Shown piece by piece: positions 43,679 through 54,567 of a stretch of 64,000 nt of DNA. The stretch's first letter is position 1. Each line of letters begins with the position of its first letter. The DNA comes from Nitrosomonas ureae (GTDB lineage Bacteria > Pseudomonadota > Gammaproteobacteria > Burkholderiales > Nitrosomonadaceae), in the NCBI RefSeq assembly GCF_900108305.1, contig NZ_FNUX01000005.1, forward strand, positions 62,001 through 126,000, written 5' to 3'. The notes beneath the pieces are model-generated. The model had not been told where the DNA came from, made no database searches, and was given only the letters and a program-made list of their open reading frames with translations. Both the position numbers and the translations under genes were made by a program.

Positions 43679-43734
43679 TGACGTAACGTGTTGCACTGTC
43701 CGGAGCCGTAAATAAGTTAACGGCAAATGACAAT

Positions 43735-43947
43735 TTATCCCGGGCGGGATGATCGGTTTTCCAGCCATTTTTTGGAGGATATTTGACTCTCACCCGAAGG
43801 TTTGCCTGCCAGTAATCCTTCAACACTGATATCTTCATCCAGGTCTTCCCAGTGTATTTCGTATCCAAATCAACCTGTAAGTTATCCTCTTGTTACCGTA
43901 ACGTTTTCTGCGGCAGGAATTTCTATTTCAATCATGGAAGTATGCAT
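43735..43947 (-). pseudogene. DUF2442 family remnant with internal deletion
   Basis: On the minus strand ATG 43947 opens MHTSMIEIEIPAAENVTVTRG and stops at 43882-43884. Just downstream, in another frame (43869-43735), comes GYEIHWEDLDEDISVEGLL and then AGKPSGESQISSKKWLENR to a stop. The second part is the well-conserved C-terminal half of DUF2442 proteins (IHW-x-DLDEDISVEGLLAG), and the first resembles their N-terminus. About 30 codons in the middle, normally carrying the DLSDGRTISVPLAWYPRL core, are missing. The gene is broken. DUF2442 proteins often pair with DUF4160 as possible toxin-antitoxin partners; no partner is seen. It lies in the 566 bp gap between the GspE-like gene and the pilin. 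Confidence 0.7.
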
Positions 43948-44115
43948 GTCATGCCTCTTTCAGTTGTGATTAATGTTCACTGATAATTCCTTGAATACAC
44001 CTCATTTCATTTCGCGAAAAACCGCCACTACTTTGCAAGCGCACTGGGTCGAGCCAGAATTTGGCAATCCTGCTCCATTTCTTCACATGAACGAGTTTAC
44101 GCTGATTAAAAAAAT

Positions 44116-44150
44116 AAAAAACCGCCTTTATTTGTTAAAGGCGGTTTTTT
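44116..44150. terminator. Bidirectional rho-independent terminator
   Basis: AAAACCGCCTTTA (from 44118) pairs with TAAAGGCGGTTTT (from 44136), with A-run on the left and T-run on the right, so it works in both directions. It closes the minus-strand pilin transcript 60 bp past its stop. Confidence 0.85.
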
Positions 44151-44208
44151 ATTAGAGCGCTTACGACTGTTGCTCTATAAAGAGTCTCAGCCTATCAAAT
44201 TTGTGTGG

Positions 44209-44667
44209 TTAGCAAATTTTGCCAGCACCACCAGCTGCGGCAAGACATCCACCAGTAACTGCCCAGGTTACACCTCCTGAACCAGCGACGATGGTTGGGG
44301 TGATTACGTAAGTATCTGCTGCTGCAATGCCTTGGCCAGCAACTGGGGTTGCCGTAATCGCGCCATTGGCACCAACTGCTATAGAGGTTACTATCCCTGT
44401 AACTGTCGCCATATCATTTGGAACCTCAATGGCTCCACGTGCACCAGTTGCAGCAACTTGGACCGCGCCAGCGTTATTGCAATTACCAGTTTGAACGCAC
44501 AATTCTACAGCTGTTTTATATGGAGCAGTTGCATTGACAACTTCAGTGAATCTTGCTTTTAACGTATAGTTTTGATAAGCGGGAATTGCCACTGCAGCCA
44601 GAATGCCAATGATAGCGACAACGATCATTAATTCAATCAATGTGAAACCTTTTTGCGTGTGTTGCAT
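44209..44667 (-). CDS. Type IV pilin (PilA-like)
   Basis: 152 residues from ATG 44667 (AAGGAG upstream; the frame extends to 44700 but lacks reason). [19 protein letters not shown] is the class III prepilin signal: cut after Gly, with Phe at mature +1 and Glu at +5. The hydrophobic helix and the turn [20 protein letters not shown] follow. The mature protein has a disulfide loop between C[15 protein letters not shown] near the C-terminus and an internal pair (ELCVQTGNC, ~82-90). It is a single gene, with a sigma-54 promoter and its own terminator. Assembly genes (pilB, pilC, pilD) are not next to it; the GAF-ATPase at 41261 is the nearest candidate motor. Confidence 0.92.
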   Translation of the reverse strand: MQHTQKGFTLIELMIVVAIIGILAAVAIPAYQNYTLKARFTEVVNATAPYKTAVELCVQTGNCNNAGAVQVAATGARGAIEVPNDMATVTGIVTSIAVGANGAITATPVAGQGIAAADTYVITPTIVAGSGGVTWAVTGGCLAAAGGAGKIC

Positions 44668-44720
44668 TTGTTGTTCTCCTTTAGGTTGATTAGGGCACAC
44701 AGTGTGTGTGATGCTTCATA

Positions 44721-44737
44721 AGCAGAAATCGTGCCAG
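44721..44737 (-). promoter_or_regulatory. Sigma-54 promoter of the pilin gene
   Basis: Minus strand CTGGCACGATTTCTGCT: GG and GC in the right -24/-12 spacing, 16 of 17 positions matching YTGGCACGrNNNTTGCW. The start codon is 54 bp downstream. Pilin genes under PilR and RpoN are well known in Pseudomonas, so the same control is likely. Confidence 0.85.
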
Positions 44738-44850
44738 AAATTTTATTTAATATAATTGCAGCAAAATAAATATCAGTTCATTGTGGTTTGCCACTGCTAT
44801 CCGATCCATCGGCTGCGCATAGGATTGTGAGCGATTTTTTCCGGATTGAT

Positions 44851-47646
44851 TTATTCATGGCCAAAAACTTCTTCCCATAGCGCCAGCACGGCCTTGCGAT
44901 CTTTTTTTAAATGACTGCCATCGACCCGGGCGAATTTCTGTGCTTCTCCATCGATGGATGCGCGTACCGTCATGTCTGAATCGCCGTTTAATCTCAGGCG
45001 ATGCTGGATACGGCGGAATTCCCGGTACCCCGAGCGAACTTGCTCCGCCGTGCCGGTCGAGATCAGCCCGAGTTCCCCGGCCAGTTTTAATAACGCGATG
45101 TTGCCGATATTCCCGGTGAGTTGCGGATATTGGCAGGCATAGCCCAGAACCAGGTATTGCACGATGAATTCAACATCAATGATACCACCGCGGTCATGCT
45201 TGATATCGAACAAGGCGGTCGGGTTGGGATGAACGTCCAGCATTTTCTCGCGCATTTTCAGAATCTCTTGCTTGAGCCGGGTCACGTCGCGCGCGTTGCA
45301 CAGAATTTCTTTGCGGGTGTTTTCAAATACTTTCCCCACGTGGGAGTCGCCCACTACGAAACGCGCCCGGGTCAATGCCTGATGTTCCCATACCCAGGCT
45401 TGTTCATGCTGGTATTGCGCGAAAGCTTCCATCGAGTTGACCAGTAAACCGGTTGCGCCATTCGGGCGCAAGCGCAGATCGGTTTCATACAGTAAACCGG
45501 CCGATGTGTGGCGGGTGAGCCAGGCATTGATGCTTTGTCCCAGTTTGGTGTAGATTTCCGCCGCATCGGGATGATCATCCTGATACAAAAAGATCATATC
45601 AAGATCGGAGACATAGCCCAGTTCTTTCCCGCCCAGCTTGCCATAGCCGATAATCGCAAACGCCGGTGTCTCCCGGTGACGTTTTTTTAAACCCGCCCAG
45701 GCGAGATTCAATACGTTGTCCAGAATCAGATCGGCCAGCGCGGTCAGGTGATCGCTCAGCGTTTCGAGCAGCAGGGAGCCTTTCAGATCGGTGACCAGTA
45801 ACCGGAAAACCTGCGCGTGCTGAAAGTGCCGCAGAACATCCATTTGCCACTCGATCACGTCATTTTTCGGATTATTGACATGATTCAATTGATACATAAG
45901 GTCGTGATTAAGCGTTGTCCAGTCAGGCGCCGGGTGCGGTACATCGCGGCGTAATAACTCATCCATCAAAATGGGATGCCGCCCCAGATAGTCGCTGGCC
46001 CACTGGCTGATGCCGGCCAGTTCCGCGACCCGCTGCAGGGTATGGGGATGTTCCAGCAGCAGCGCCAGGTAAGATGTTTGCGCGCTGATCTTCTCGAGCA
46101 GTTGCAGCATGCGTTCGAGCGTGGTTTCAACCGGCGGGAGCTTGGCCATTGCTTCGATTAGCAAGGGAACCAGGGTATTGATCTGCTGCCGGTTGAATTC
46201 AGGCAGTTGATGATAGAAAGTGCTTTGATAAAACAGCCGGAGCCGCTCGGACACTTTCTCCGGCTCGGTGAATCCCATCGTGCTCAATTGCGATGCGGCG
46301 GCTTCGGTTTGCGAGGTATCCTGTGCCTTGGTCTGCCACAGATAAGCCAGCGTGTCATGCGTGCGCGATTTTTTGGGAGCGGCAAAAATGAGCTCAAAGT
46401 GACGCGTTACGTCTCTACGATGAATATCCAATTGACGCATAAAGCCGGCATAATTCTGGAAGTTCATGGCACTTGCGATTAAGCGCTGGTCATCCGGATT
46501 CAATGGCAATGTTTGCGTTTGCTGATCGTCCAGGTATTGCAGGCGGTGTTCCAGTTTGCGCAGGAAGTGATAAGCATCGATGAGTTCCGTGATGGCTTGT
46601 TCCGGTAGTTGCTGCTTTTTTCTCAGGCGTTGCAGGACGCCGAGTGTGGGGCGAATACACAGATCCACATCGCGGCCGCCGCGGATTAATTGAAATACCT
46701 GCGTGATAAATTCTATTTCACGAATACCGCCAGGCCCCAGTTTGATATTGTCGTGCATTTCACGGCGCTCGACTTCCTTGCGCAATTGCGCATGCAGGCT
46801 GCGCATCGATGCATACGCGTTAAAATCCAGATACTTACGGAACACAAAAGGCCTGACTATTTTTTCCATCAGGATCGATTGCGTTTCGACGTCAGCATGG
46901 CCTGTGATGATCCGGCCTTTGATCCAGGCGTGACGTTCCCATTCTCTGCCTTGTTTGAAGAAATATTCTTCCAGCATGGGGAAACTGATGGCTAGCGGAC
47001 TGTTCTCACCATGCGGGCGCAAACGCATGTCGACCCGGAATACATACCCGTCCACGGTAAAATCATTAAGGCTGGCGATCAGTTTACGTCCCAGGCGGGC
47101 GAAGAATTCATGGTTGGAAATCGACTTGGCGCCATCGGTTTCACCTTCTTCCGGATAGACAAAGATTAAATCGACATCGGATGATACGTTGAGCTCTCCG
47201 CCTCCCAGTTTTCCCATGGCGACAACCAGCAGGTGTTGAATGTTATGGTTATGTTCGCCGCGCGGTAATCCGAAGCGATCGGGTTGCGTCATCCAGTTTT
47301 CATGGTATTGAAGTGCGAAATTGATCGTGACCTCGGCAAGTTCGGTCATGCAGCGCATGACTTCATATAAATCCGCTTGGCCATTAATGTCGCGGATAAA
47401 TAAACGAAGCATGGTTTGTTTGCGCAAATTGCGCAGCGCGCTGTGTAAAGTTTTCTCATCCGTGATATGTTTGGCGTAAGAGGCAAGGAATGTTTGCATC
47501 TCAACCTTTTGGAGAGGAAACTGGAGGGTTTCCAGCAATACATTTTTTTGCGCGGGCTCGCTTTCCAGCAGGCGTTGCGCATAACGGCTGAAGGGTAGCG
47601 CTGCAGCCAGCGCTGCGTCTGGGGAGTGATCGGTGGTGTCCATCAT
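44851..47646 (-). CDS. glnE: Glutamine synthetase adenylyltransferase/deadenylyltransferase
   Basis: 931 residues from ATG 47646; the frame can be extended to 47703 but that part is not protein-like. It has two nucleotidyltransferase halves: VAMGKLGGGELNVSSDVDLIF (given as MGKLGGGELNVSSDVD, ~145) and GYGKLGGKELGYVSDLDMIF (given as GYGKLGGKELGYVSDLD, ~660), each with the G-KLGG-EL...SD-D motif. Regulatory helices lie between them. It adds AMP to or removes it from glutamine synthetase in answer to PII protein and glutamine. In an ammonia oxidiser this would control ammonium assimilation. Stands alone between the pilin promoter and the nitrilase gene. Confidence 0.96.
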   Translation of the reverse strand: MMDTTDHSPDAALAAALPFSRYAQRLLESEPAQKNVLLETLQFPLQKVEMQTFLASYAKHITDEKTLHSALRNLRKQTMLRLFIRDINGQADLYEVMRCMTELAEVTINFALQYHENWMTQPDRFGLPRGEHNHNIQHLLVVAMGKLGGGELNVSSDVDLIFVYPEEGETDGAKSISNHEFFARLGRKLIASLNDFTVDGYVFRVDMRLRPHGENSPLAISFPMLEEYFFKQGREWERHAWIKGRIITGHADVETQSILMEKIVRPFVFRKYLDFNAYASMRSLHAQLRKEVERREMHDNIKLGPGGIREIEFITQVFQLIRGGRDVDLCIRPTLGVLQRLRKKQQLPEQAITELIDAYHFLRKLEHRLQYLDDQQTQTLPLNPDDQRLIASAMNFQNYAGFMRQLDIHRRDVTRHFELIFAAPKKSRTHDTLAYLWQTKAQDTSQTEAAASQLSTMGFTEPEKVSERLRLFYQSTFYHQLPEFNRQQINTLVPLLIEAMAKLPPVETTLERMLQLLEKISAQTSYLALLLEHPHTLQRVAELAGISQWASDYLGRHPILMDELLRRDVPHPAPDWTTLNHDLMYQLNHVNNPKNDVIEWQMDVLRHFQHAQVFRLLVTDLKGSLLLETLSDHLTALADLILDNVLNLAWAGLKKRHRETPAFAIIGYGKLGGKELGYVSDLDMIFLYQDDHPDAAEIYTKLGQSINAWLTRHTSAGLLYETDLRLRPNGATGLLVNSMEAFAQYQHEQAWVWEHQALTRARFVVGDSHVGKVFENTRKEILCNARDVTRLKQEILKMREKMLDVHPNPTALFDIKHDRGGIIDVEFIVQYLVLGYACQYPQLTGNIGNIALLKLAGELGLISTGTAEQVRSGYREFRRIQHRLRLNGDSDMTVRASIDGEAQKFARVDGSHLKKDRKAVLALWEEVFGHE

Positions 47647-47909
47647 TGAACGGTAATTCTTCACTGTAACCCAATCTACTGATACCAGGTTAAGCAAAAT
47701 CAAAATACAACGTTATCAGAGTAAATGCTAGAATTCTGCATAATAATATGAATCCATGATTTTATATGGAATAATTAACAAAAAAAGAAAAAGGTGCTTG
47801 ATAAAAACGAGAATCCAATAGCACAATCTACCGATACTTCGTATATTGCTGCGGATTCAAATAATCAAAGCGATTGACCACAGAAAAATACATGGCTTAA
47901 CAACGATCT

Positions 47910-48740
47910 ATGAAGGAAAATGAGAAAAACCAGGGGTTTCGCGTGGCCGCGATTCAAATGGCCTCGGGTCCAAGCGTGACTGCAAATTTGGAAGAAGCGG
48001 CGCGTCTGATAGAGGATGCCGTTTCACAACAGGCCAAACTGGTCGTGTTGCCCGAGTATTTTTGCATTATGGGGATGAAAGATACGGATAAGTTGGCGGT
48101 CCGGGAGCAGCCAGGGGATGGACAGATCCAGAAATTCCTGAGTGATACGGCAAAGCGTTTGGGAATATGGCTGGTGGGGGGATCGGTGCCATTGGCATCG
48201 CCGGATCCGGACAAAATTTATAATAGCTGCCTGGTTTATGCGGATAGTGGAGAGCAGGTTGCGCGTTACGACAAAATTCATTTGTTCGGGTTGCAATTGG
48301 GGCAAGAACATTATGCCGAGGAAAAAACCATTAAAGCCGGAAACAAAGTGGTGACTGTGGAGTCGCCTTTTGGACGTATCGGTTTATCGATATGCTACGA
48401 TTTGCGGTTCCCGGAGTTATTTCGCCTCATGAGAAATGTTGATATTATCCTTGCGCCTGCGGCGTTTACCGCAATTACCGGAAAAGCGCATTGGGAAGTA
48501 TTGGTGCGCGCGCGCGCGGTCGAAAATATGGCCTATGTGATTGCGCCCGGACAGGGTGGATATCATGTGAGTGGACGTGAAACCAATGGAGATAGCATGA
48601 TCGTTGATCCCTGGGGGGTGGTCATGGAACGTCTGCCACGTGGTTCCGGGGCGGTGGTGGCGACCATTGATCCGGATTATCAGACCAGTTTGCGGGCAAA
48701 TTTGCCCGCGCTGGACCATCGAACCTTACAGCCTTGCTAA
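47910..48740 (+). CDS. Carbon-nitrogen hydrolase, nitrilase superfamily (Nit1-like)
   Basis: 276 residues. The Glu-Lys-Cys triad of the nitrilase superfamily is clear: LVVLPEYFCIMG (Glu ~48), RYDKIHLFGL (Lys ~115) and GLSICYDLRFPELFR (Cys ~157). Sequence and size match the Nit1/NitA-type deaminated glutathione amidase branch (LAPAAFTAITGKAHWEVLVRARA in the family, given as APAAFTAITGKAHWEVL). It probably repairs deaminated glutathione. It lies 67 bp before tldD, an order common in beta- and gammaproteobacteria. Confidence 0.88.
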   Translation: MKENEKNQGFRVAAIQMASGPSVTANLEEAARLIEDAVSQQAKLVVLPEYFCIMGMKDTDKLAVREQPGDGQIQKFLSDTAKRLGIWLVGGSVPLASPDPDKIYNSCLVYADSGEQVARYDKIHLFGLQLGQEHYAEEKTIKAGNKVVTVESPFGRIGLSICYDLRFPELFRLMRNVDIILAPAAFTAITGKAHWEVLVRARAVENMAYVIAPGQGGYHVSGRETNGDSMIVDPWGVVMERLPRGSGAVVATIDPDYQTSLRANLPALDHRTLQPC

Positions 48741-48807
48741 AGTGCTTTGTGCGTTGAATTAGCTTCATTCGGCTGATACATGTATTGAGCAACATAAACG
48801 GAATATA

Positions 48808-50283
48808 ATGACCATTGAGCGTATGACAGAATCCAGAGAATTTATTGCAATTGCAGACCGTTGCTTGTTGACACCCTACGATATTGATACTGCAGGATTG
48901 CAGCGTGTGTTGGGTCAAATACTCACGCATAAGATCGATTATGCTGATTTGTACTTTCAATATAGCCGCTCGGAAGGCTGGATGCTGGAAGAAGGTATCG
49001 TTAAGTCAGGCAGCTTCAATATTGAACAAGGTGTTGGAGTTCGTGCGATCAGCGGAGAAAAAACCGGCTTTGCTTATTCCGATGATATTAGTATGCCGGC
49101 ACTGGTTTCGGCGGCACAGGCAACACGAGCCATTGCCAATCAGGGTGCCATGCATTCCGTGCAGGTAGCAAAACGTAATGATGTAATGGATCGGCAAACT
49201 CAGTTGTATTTGCCTGAAGATCCGATAGCAAGCCTTAAGGATGCGGAAAAAGTAGCGTTGCTGGAAAAAATTGAACGCTATACGCGGCAACTGGATCGCA
49301 GGGTTACTCAAGTAGTGGCATCGCTTGCCGGTGAATATGAGGTTATATTGGTAACCCGAAGTGATGGATTGCTTGCAGCTGATGTGAGACCGCTGGTCAG
49401 ATTGTCTTTGCAGGTGATCGCTGAGGAAAATGGCCACCGCGAGCAAGGTGTTGCTGGCGGTGGCGGGCGTTTTAATTACGCTTATTTTACCGATGAAATT
49501 CTGCAGGATTATGCTCAAAAAGCTGTGCATCAGGCAATCGTAAATCTTGATGCTCGTCCGGCGCCCGCCGGCACTATGACGGTCGTGTTGGGCAGCGGTT
49601 GGCCTGGGATATTGCTGCATGAAGCGATTGGACATGGTCTGGAAGGAGATTTTAATCGAAAGGGTAGCTCCGCTTTCTCAGGGCGAATTGGCGAACGAGT
49701 CGCAGCACCTGGCGTCACGGTGGTCGATGACGGAACAATCCCACGCAGGCGAGGATCGTTAAATATTGACGATGAGGGTAATCCGACCCAATGTACTGTA
49801 TTGATAGAGGATGGCATACTTAAGGGCTATCTGCAGGATAGTTTGAATGCCCGGTTGATGGATTCTCCGGTGACCGGCAACGGTCGGCGTGAATCTTTCG
49901 CACATATCCCCATGCCACGCATGACCAATACGTATATGCTAAATGGCGACAAGGATCCGGCAGAAATTATAGCTTCAGTGAAACATGGTCTATATGCCGC
50001 GAATTTTGGTGGCGGGCAGGTTGATATTACCAGCGGAAAATTTGTTTTTTCTGCTGCGGAAGCCTATATGATCGAAGACGGAAAAATTACCTATCCGGTT
50101 AAGGGGGCAACTCTGATTGGTAATGGGCCTGATGTGCTGACAAGAGTATCGATGATTGGTAATGATATGCTATTGGACCCGGGGGTGGGGACTTGTGGTA
50201 AAGAAGGCCAGAGCGTTCCGGTGGGTGTTGGACAGCCAACACTACGGATTGACGGGCTGACTGTAGGCGGTACAGGTGTTTGA
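48808..50283 (+). CDS. tldD: TldD family metalloprotease
   Basis: 491 residues. The zinc motif [17 protein letters not shown] (~265-281; HExxxH) is the TldD active site. [19 protein letters not shown] near the start and the C-terminal [18 protein letters not shown] complete the family profile. With TldE (PmbA) it degrades or matures peptides such as microcins and pyrroloquinoline quinone precursors; tldE is not in this window. In-frame ATG at 48823 is an alternative start. The 263 bp upstream of the nitrilase (47647-47909) have no gene. Confidence 0.94.
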   Translation: MTIERMTESREFIAIADRCLLTPYDIDTAGLQRVLGQILTHKIDYADLYFQYSRSEGWMLEEGIVKSGSFNIEQGVGVRAISGEKTGFAYSDDISMPALVSAAQATRAIANQGAMHSVQVAKRNDVMDRQTQLYLPEDPIASLKDAEKVALLEKIERYTRQLDRRVTQVVASLAGEYEVILVTRSDGLLAADVRPLVRLSLQVIAEENGHREQGVAGGGGRFNYAYFTDEILQDYAQKAVHQAIVNLDARPAPAGTMTVVLGSGWPGILLHEAIGHGLEGDFNRKGSSAFSGRIGERVAAPGVTVVDDGTIPRRRGSLNIDDEGNPTQCTVLIEDGILKGYLQDSLNARLMDSPVTGNGRRESFAHIPMPRMTNTYMLNGDKDPAEIIASVKHGLYAANFGGGQVDITSGKFVFSAAEAYMIEDGKITYPVKGATLIGNGPDVLTRVSMIGNDMLLDPGVGTCGKEGQSVPVGVGQPTLRIDGLTVGGTGV

Positions 50284-50352
50284 CGGCACGATATAAGACT
50301 TTGCTGTTGAAATATTTTTAACTTGTTGAATTAACATTGGGATGTAAAAAGC

Positions 50353-52056
50353 ATGAGTGCGGAATTGACCGGTGCTGAAATTACCATACGGTGTTTGCAG
50401 GAAGAAGGCGTAAAGTGTATTTTCGGTTATCCTGGCGGGGCTGTATTATTTATTTATGATGAATTGTTCAAGCAGGATAAGGTACGGCATATTCTGGTGC
50501 GTCACGAACAGGCAGCGATACATGCGGCGGATGGTTATGCGCGCTCCAGCAATAAAGTGGGGGTAGCGCTGGTGACTTCCGGCCCCGGTGTAACCAATGC
50601 AGTGACAGGTATTGCCACGGCTTATATGGATTCGATACCGATGGTGATAATCAGCGGTCAGGTGCCGACTAACGCTATTGGTTTGGATGCATTTCAGGAA
50701 GTGGATACGGTTGGGATTACACGGCCTTGTGTCAAGCACAATTTTCTGGTGAAAGATATTACAGAGCTGGCGCATACGATTAAGAAGGCTTTTTACATTG
50801 CATCGACAGGTCGTCCGGGCCCCGTGCTGGTAGATATTCCGAAGGATGTTTCGCAGCAAAAGACCAAATTTGTATATCCTGACAAGGTATCGATGCGTTC
50901 TTATAATCCTGTGACGAAAGGGCATGCCAAGCAGATTAAAAAAGCCGTCGAATTGATCCTCAGTGCTAAGCGTCCGGTGGTTTATGCGGGCGGCGGGGTA
51001 ATATTGAGTGATGCTGCGCCGCAATTGACCGAGATGACGCAAATGCTGAATTTTCCTTGCACCAATACGCTGATGGGATTGGGAGGGTATCCGGCGACTG
51101 ATAAACAGTCATTGGGTATGTTAGGAATGCATGGTACCTATGAAGCGAACATGGCGATGCAATATTGTGATGTTCTGATAGCTGTGGGCGCCCGATTTGA
51201 TGATCGTGTCATTGGTAATCCAAAGCATTTTTTTAACGAAAACAGGAAGATAATTCATATTGATATCGATCCGTCGTCAATTTCAAAACGTGTAAGAGTA
51301 GATATACCCATTGTTGGGGATGTTTTGGATGTACTCAAGGAATTAATCAAGTTGCTTAAAATCGAGAAAGATAAGCCGGACCATGTTGCGTTGAAGGAAT
51401 GGTGGAAACAGATTGATTTATGGCGTGAGCGGGATTGCCTGAAATTTGATCGCAAGAGCAAGATTATCAAGCCGCAGATGGTGATCGAGAAATTATTCGA
51501 GATTACCAAAGGCGATGCGTTTATAACTTCAGATGTCGGTCAGCATCAAATGTGGGCAGCGCAGTTTTATAAGTTTGACAAGCCCCGGCGTTGGATCAAT
51601 TCCGGTGGACTGGGTACGATGGGATTTGGCATGCCTGCCGCAATGGGAGTGCAATTGGCAAATCCGCATGGGAAAGTGGCTTGTGTTACTGGTGAAGCGA
51701 GTATCCAGATGTGCATTCAGGAGCTATCAACCTGCAAGCAATATAATCTGCCGCTGAAAATTATTAATTTGAATAATCGTTACATGGGGATGGTTAGGCA
51801 GTGGCAAGAGTTTTTTCACGGGAATCGCTATGCAGAATCGTATATGAATGCGTTGCCTGATTTTGTAAAACTGGCCGAAAGCTACGGGCATGTCGGAATG
51901 AAAATCGAGAAACCGGAAGATGTCGGAGATGCTTTAAAAGAATCATTTAAGCTTAAAGATCAGTTGGTGTTTATGGATTTTATTACGGATCAGTCTGAAA
52001 ATGTTTTTCCCATGGTGCCAGGCGGTAAGGGGCTCTCTGAAATGATTCTGGTATAG
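50353..52056 (+). CDS. ilvB: Acetolactate synthase large subunit
   Basis: 567 residues. ThDP enzyme order is clear: GYPGGAVLFIYDEL with Glu in RHEQAAIHAADGYARSS (~48-65), a central FAD-linked domain (GVILSDAAPQLTEM, ARFDDRVIGN), then the ThDP-binding VTGEASIQMCIQELSTCKQYN (given as GEASIQMCIQELSTC) and LNNRYMGMVRQWQ (~475-487). The first Gly-Asp-Gly of the usual motif reads G-E-A, common enough in the beta branch. It makes acetolactate for valine and leucine, and acetohydroxybutyrate for isoleucine. Followed 7 bp later by ilvH. Regulated in trans only through ilvH; no leader peptide is visible in the 69 bp before it. Confidence 0.96.
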   Translation: MSAELTGAEITIRCLQEEGVKCIFGYPGGAVLFIYDELFKQDKVRHILVRHEQAAIHAADGYARSSNKVGVALVTSGPGVTNAVTGIATAYMDSIPMVIISGQVPTNAIGLDAFQEVDTVGITRPCVKHNFLVKDITELAHTIKKAFYIASTGRPGPVLVDIPKDVSQQKTKFVYPDKVSMRSYNPVTKGHAKQIKKAVELILSAKRPVVYAGGGVILSDAAPQLTEMTQMLNFPCTNTLMGLGGYPATDKQSLGMLGMHGTYEANMAMQYCDVLIAVGARFDDRVIGNPKHFFNENRKIIHIDIDPSSISKRVRVDIPIVGDVLDVLKELIKLLKIEKDKPDHVALKEWWKQIDLWRERDCLKFDRKSKIIKPQMVIEKLFEITKGDAFITSDVGQHQMWAAQFYKFDKPRRWINSGGLGTMGFGMPAAMGVQLANPHGKVACVTGEASIQMCIQELSTCKQYNLPLKIINLNNRYMGMVRQWQEFFHGNRYAESYMNALPDFVKLAESYGHVGMKIEKPEDVGDALKESFKLKDQLVFMDFITDQSENVFPMVPGGKGLSEMILV

Positions 52057-52063
52057 AAAATAA

Positions 52064-52555
52064 ATGCGACATATTATTTCGTTATTAATGGAAAACGAGG
52101 CGGGCGCTTTGTCTCGTGTAGCAGGTCTGTTTTCGGCGCGGGGCTATAATATTGAATCGCTTTCAGTTGCACCTACTGAAGATCTAACTTTGTCACGCAT
52201 GACGCTGGTAACCGTTGGGTCGGACGAAGTCGTAGAGCAAGTGACCAAGCAATTGAATAAATTGATCGAAGTGGTGAAAATTATAGATTTGAGCGATGGA
52301 AATCACATTGAACGTGAATTGATGCTGGTGAAAGTGCGTGCAGTTGATGCGGAACGTGAGGAGATTAAGCGGTTAGCTGAAATTTTCCGTGGCTCTATTA
52401 TCGATGTTACGGATAAGTCTTATACCATTGAATTAACAGGTACCAGCGAGAAATTGGATGCATTTCTTGAAGCTATTGAATCCAGTGCAGTACTCGAAAC
52501 CGTGCGAACCGGTGCTTCCGGTATAGGGCGCGGAGAATGGATTTTAAAGGTATAA
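52064..52555 (+). CDS. ilvH: Acetolactate synthase small (regulatory) subunit
   Basis: 163 residues. The start ISLLMENEAGALSRVAGLFSARGYNIESL (given as ENEAGALSRVAGLFSARGYN) is an ACT domain that binds valine for feedback inhibition; the second half (LMLVKVRAVDAEREEIKRL, DKSYTIELTGTSEKLDAF) is the second ALS-specific domain. It activates and regulates the IlvB catalytic subunit. It lies in the ilvB-ilvH-ilvC order found in many beta- and alphaproteobacteria. Confidence 0.96.
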   Translation: MRHIISLLMENEAGALSRVAGLFSARGYNIESLSVAPTEDLTLSRMTLVTVGSDEVVEQVTKQLNKLIEVVKIIDLSDGNHIERELMLVKVRAVDAEREEIKRLAEIFRGSIIDVTDKSYTIELTGTSEKLDAFLEAIESSAVLETVRTGASGIGRGEWILKV

Positions 52556-52616
52556 TTCGCAATTGCCAATTTACGCGGATCTCAAGGTTAGTAATCCAGA
52601 GTATTCAATTTGTTAA

Positions 52617-53690
<1,074 letters not shown>

Positions 53691-53753
53691 CTGATTATTT
53701 CATTATTAGAATTTTAATTTCTTTATTTACGGAGCTATTGTAGTAATTTATTT

Positions 53754-54404
53754 ATGGCTTATTATCCTCATCCTATTATTGCTCGCGAAGGCTGGTTGCA
53801 TATCGCGATAGCATTTTCTGTTGCGTTTGGTGCAGTGTTTCTGGTTGGTTGGCTCTGGTCAATACCGTTCTGGGTGATTGCTTTTTTCGTTTTGCAGTTT
53901 TTTCGTGATCCACCGAGGGAAGTGCCATCTAATCGCAATGCTATATTGGCACCGGCGGATGGCAGAATTGTTGCAGTTGAGAAAACTCAGGATCCTTATT
54001 TGGAGCGGGAAGCTGTCAAAATCAGCGTATTTATGAATGTATTTAATGTACATTCCAATCGCAGCCCTATTGATGGCGAAATACGTGATAAGTGGTATTT
54101 TCCAGGTAAATTCGTAAATGCGGATTTACCCAAAGCGTCGCTGGAGAATGAGCGCAATGCATTATGGATTAAAGCCGATAATGGTGCTGATGTGACTTGT
54201 GTCCAGGTAGCGGGACTCATTGCGAAACGGATTATTTGTCAAGTATCGCCGGGAGATCATATGACGCGTGGGCAACGCTTTGGGTTTATACGCTTTGGTT
54301 CGAGAGTGGATGTATATTTACCGCTGAATACTAAAATTAATGTCAATATCGGCGATAGAGTATCAGCAACATTGACCATTCTGGCTGAGTTTCGAGAAGA
54401 ATAA
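53754..54404 (+). CDS. psd: Phosphatidylserine decarboxylase proenzyme
   Basis: 216 residues, the short archaeal/alpha-type form. Two hydrophobic segments near the N-terminus (~18-45) are followed by [16 protein letters not shown] and APADGRIV. The maturation site is [14 protein letters not shown] (~181-194), where cleavage between Gly and Ser makes the pyruvoyl group. It turns phosphatidylserine into phosphatidylethanolamine at the inner membrane. Paired with pssA at 54568, which supplies its substrate. Confidence 0.94.
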   Translation: MAYYPHPIIAREGWLHIAIAFSVAFGAVFLVGWLWSIPFWVIAFFVLQFFRDPPREVPSNRNAILAPADGRIVAVEKTQDPYLEREAVKISVFMNVFNVHSNRSPIDGEIRDKWYFPGKFVNADLPKASLENERNALWIKADNGADVTCVQVAGLIAKRIICQVSPGDHMTRGQRFGFIRFGSRVDVYLPLNTKINVNIGDRVSATLTILAEFREE

Positions 54405-54423
54405 GTCAAAAGGGTAAGTTAAT

Positions 54424-54480
54424 AAATGGGTTTCTTTCTGCTTTTTTAGTATAATTTTATTGTCAAAAGCCCATTTTTTT
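54424..54480 (+). terminator. Possible terminator after psd
   Basis: AAATGGG (54424-54430) can pair with CCCATTT (54470-54476) ahead of a T-run, but the loop is 39 bases, so this is weak. Confidence 0.35.
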
Positions 54481-54567
54481 ATATTGTCTTTCTACGGTGT
54501 TTTTGAATTAATGATCCATTGATTATTCTTACTACTATCAGCATTTTCTTTCATTAACTAATAAATA

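Noticed and set aside
43973-44155. 60-codon plus-strand frame before the pilin terminator
   Set aside because: It reads straight through the bidirectional terminator hairpin, so it is not a real gene.
44954-47158. Several plus-strand frames of 60-108 codons inside glnE
   Set aside because: All antisense to the conserved adenylyltransferase gene; no domain or ribosome site.
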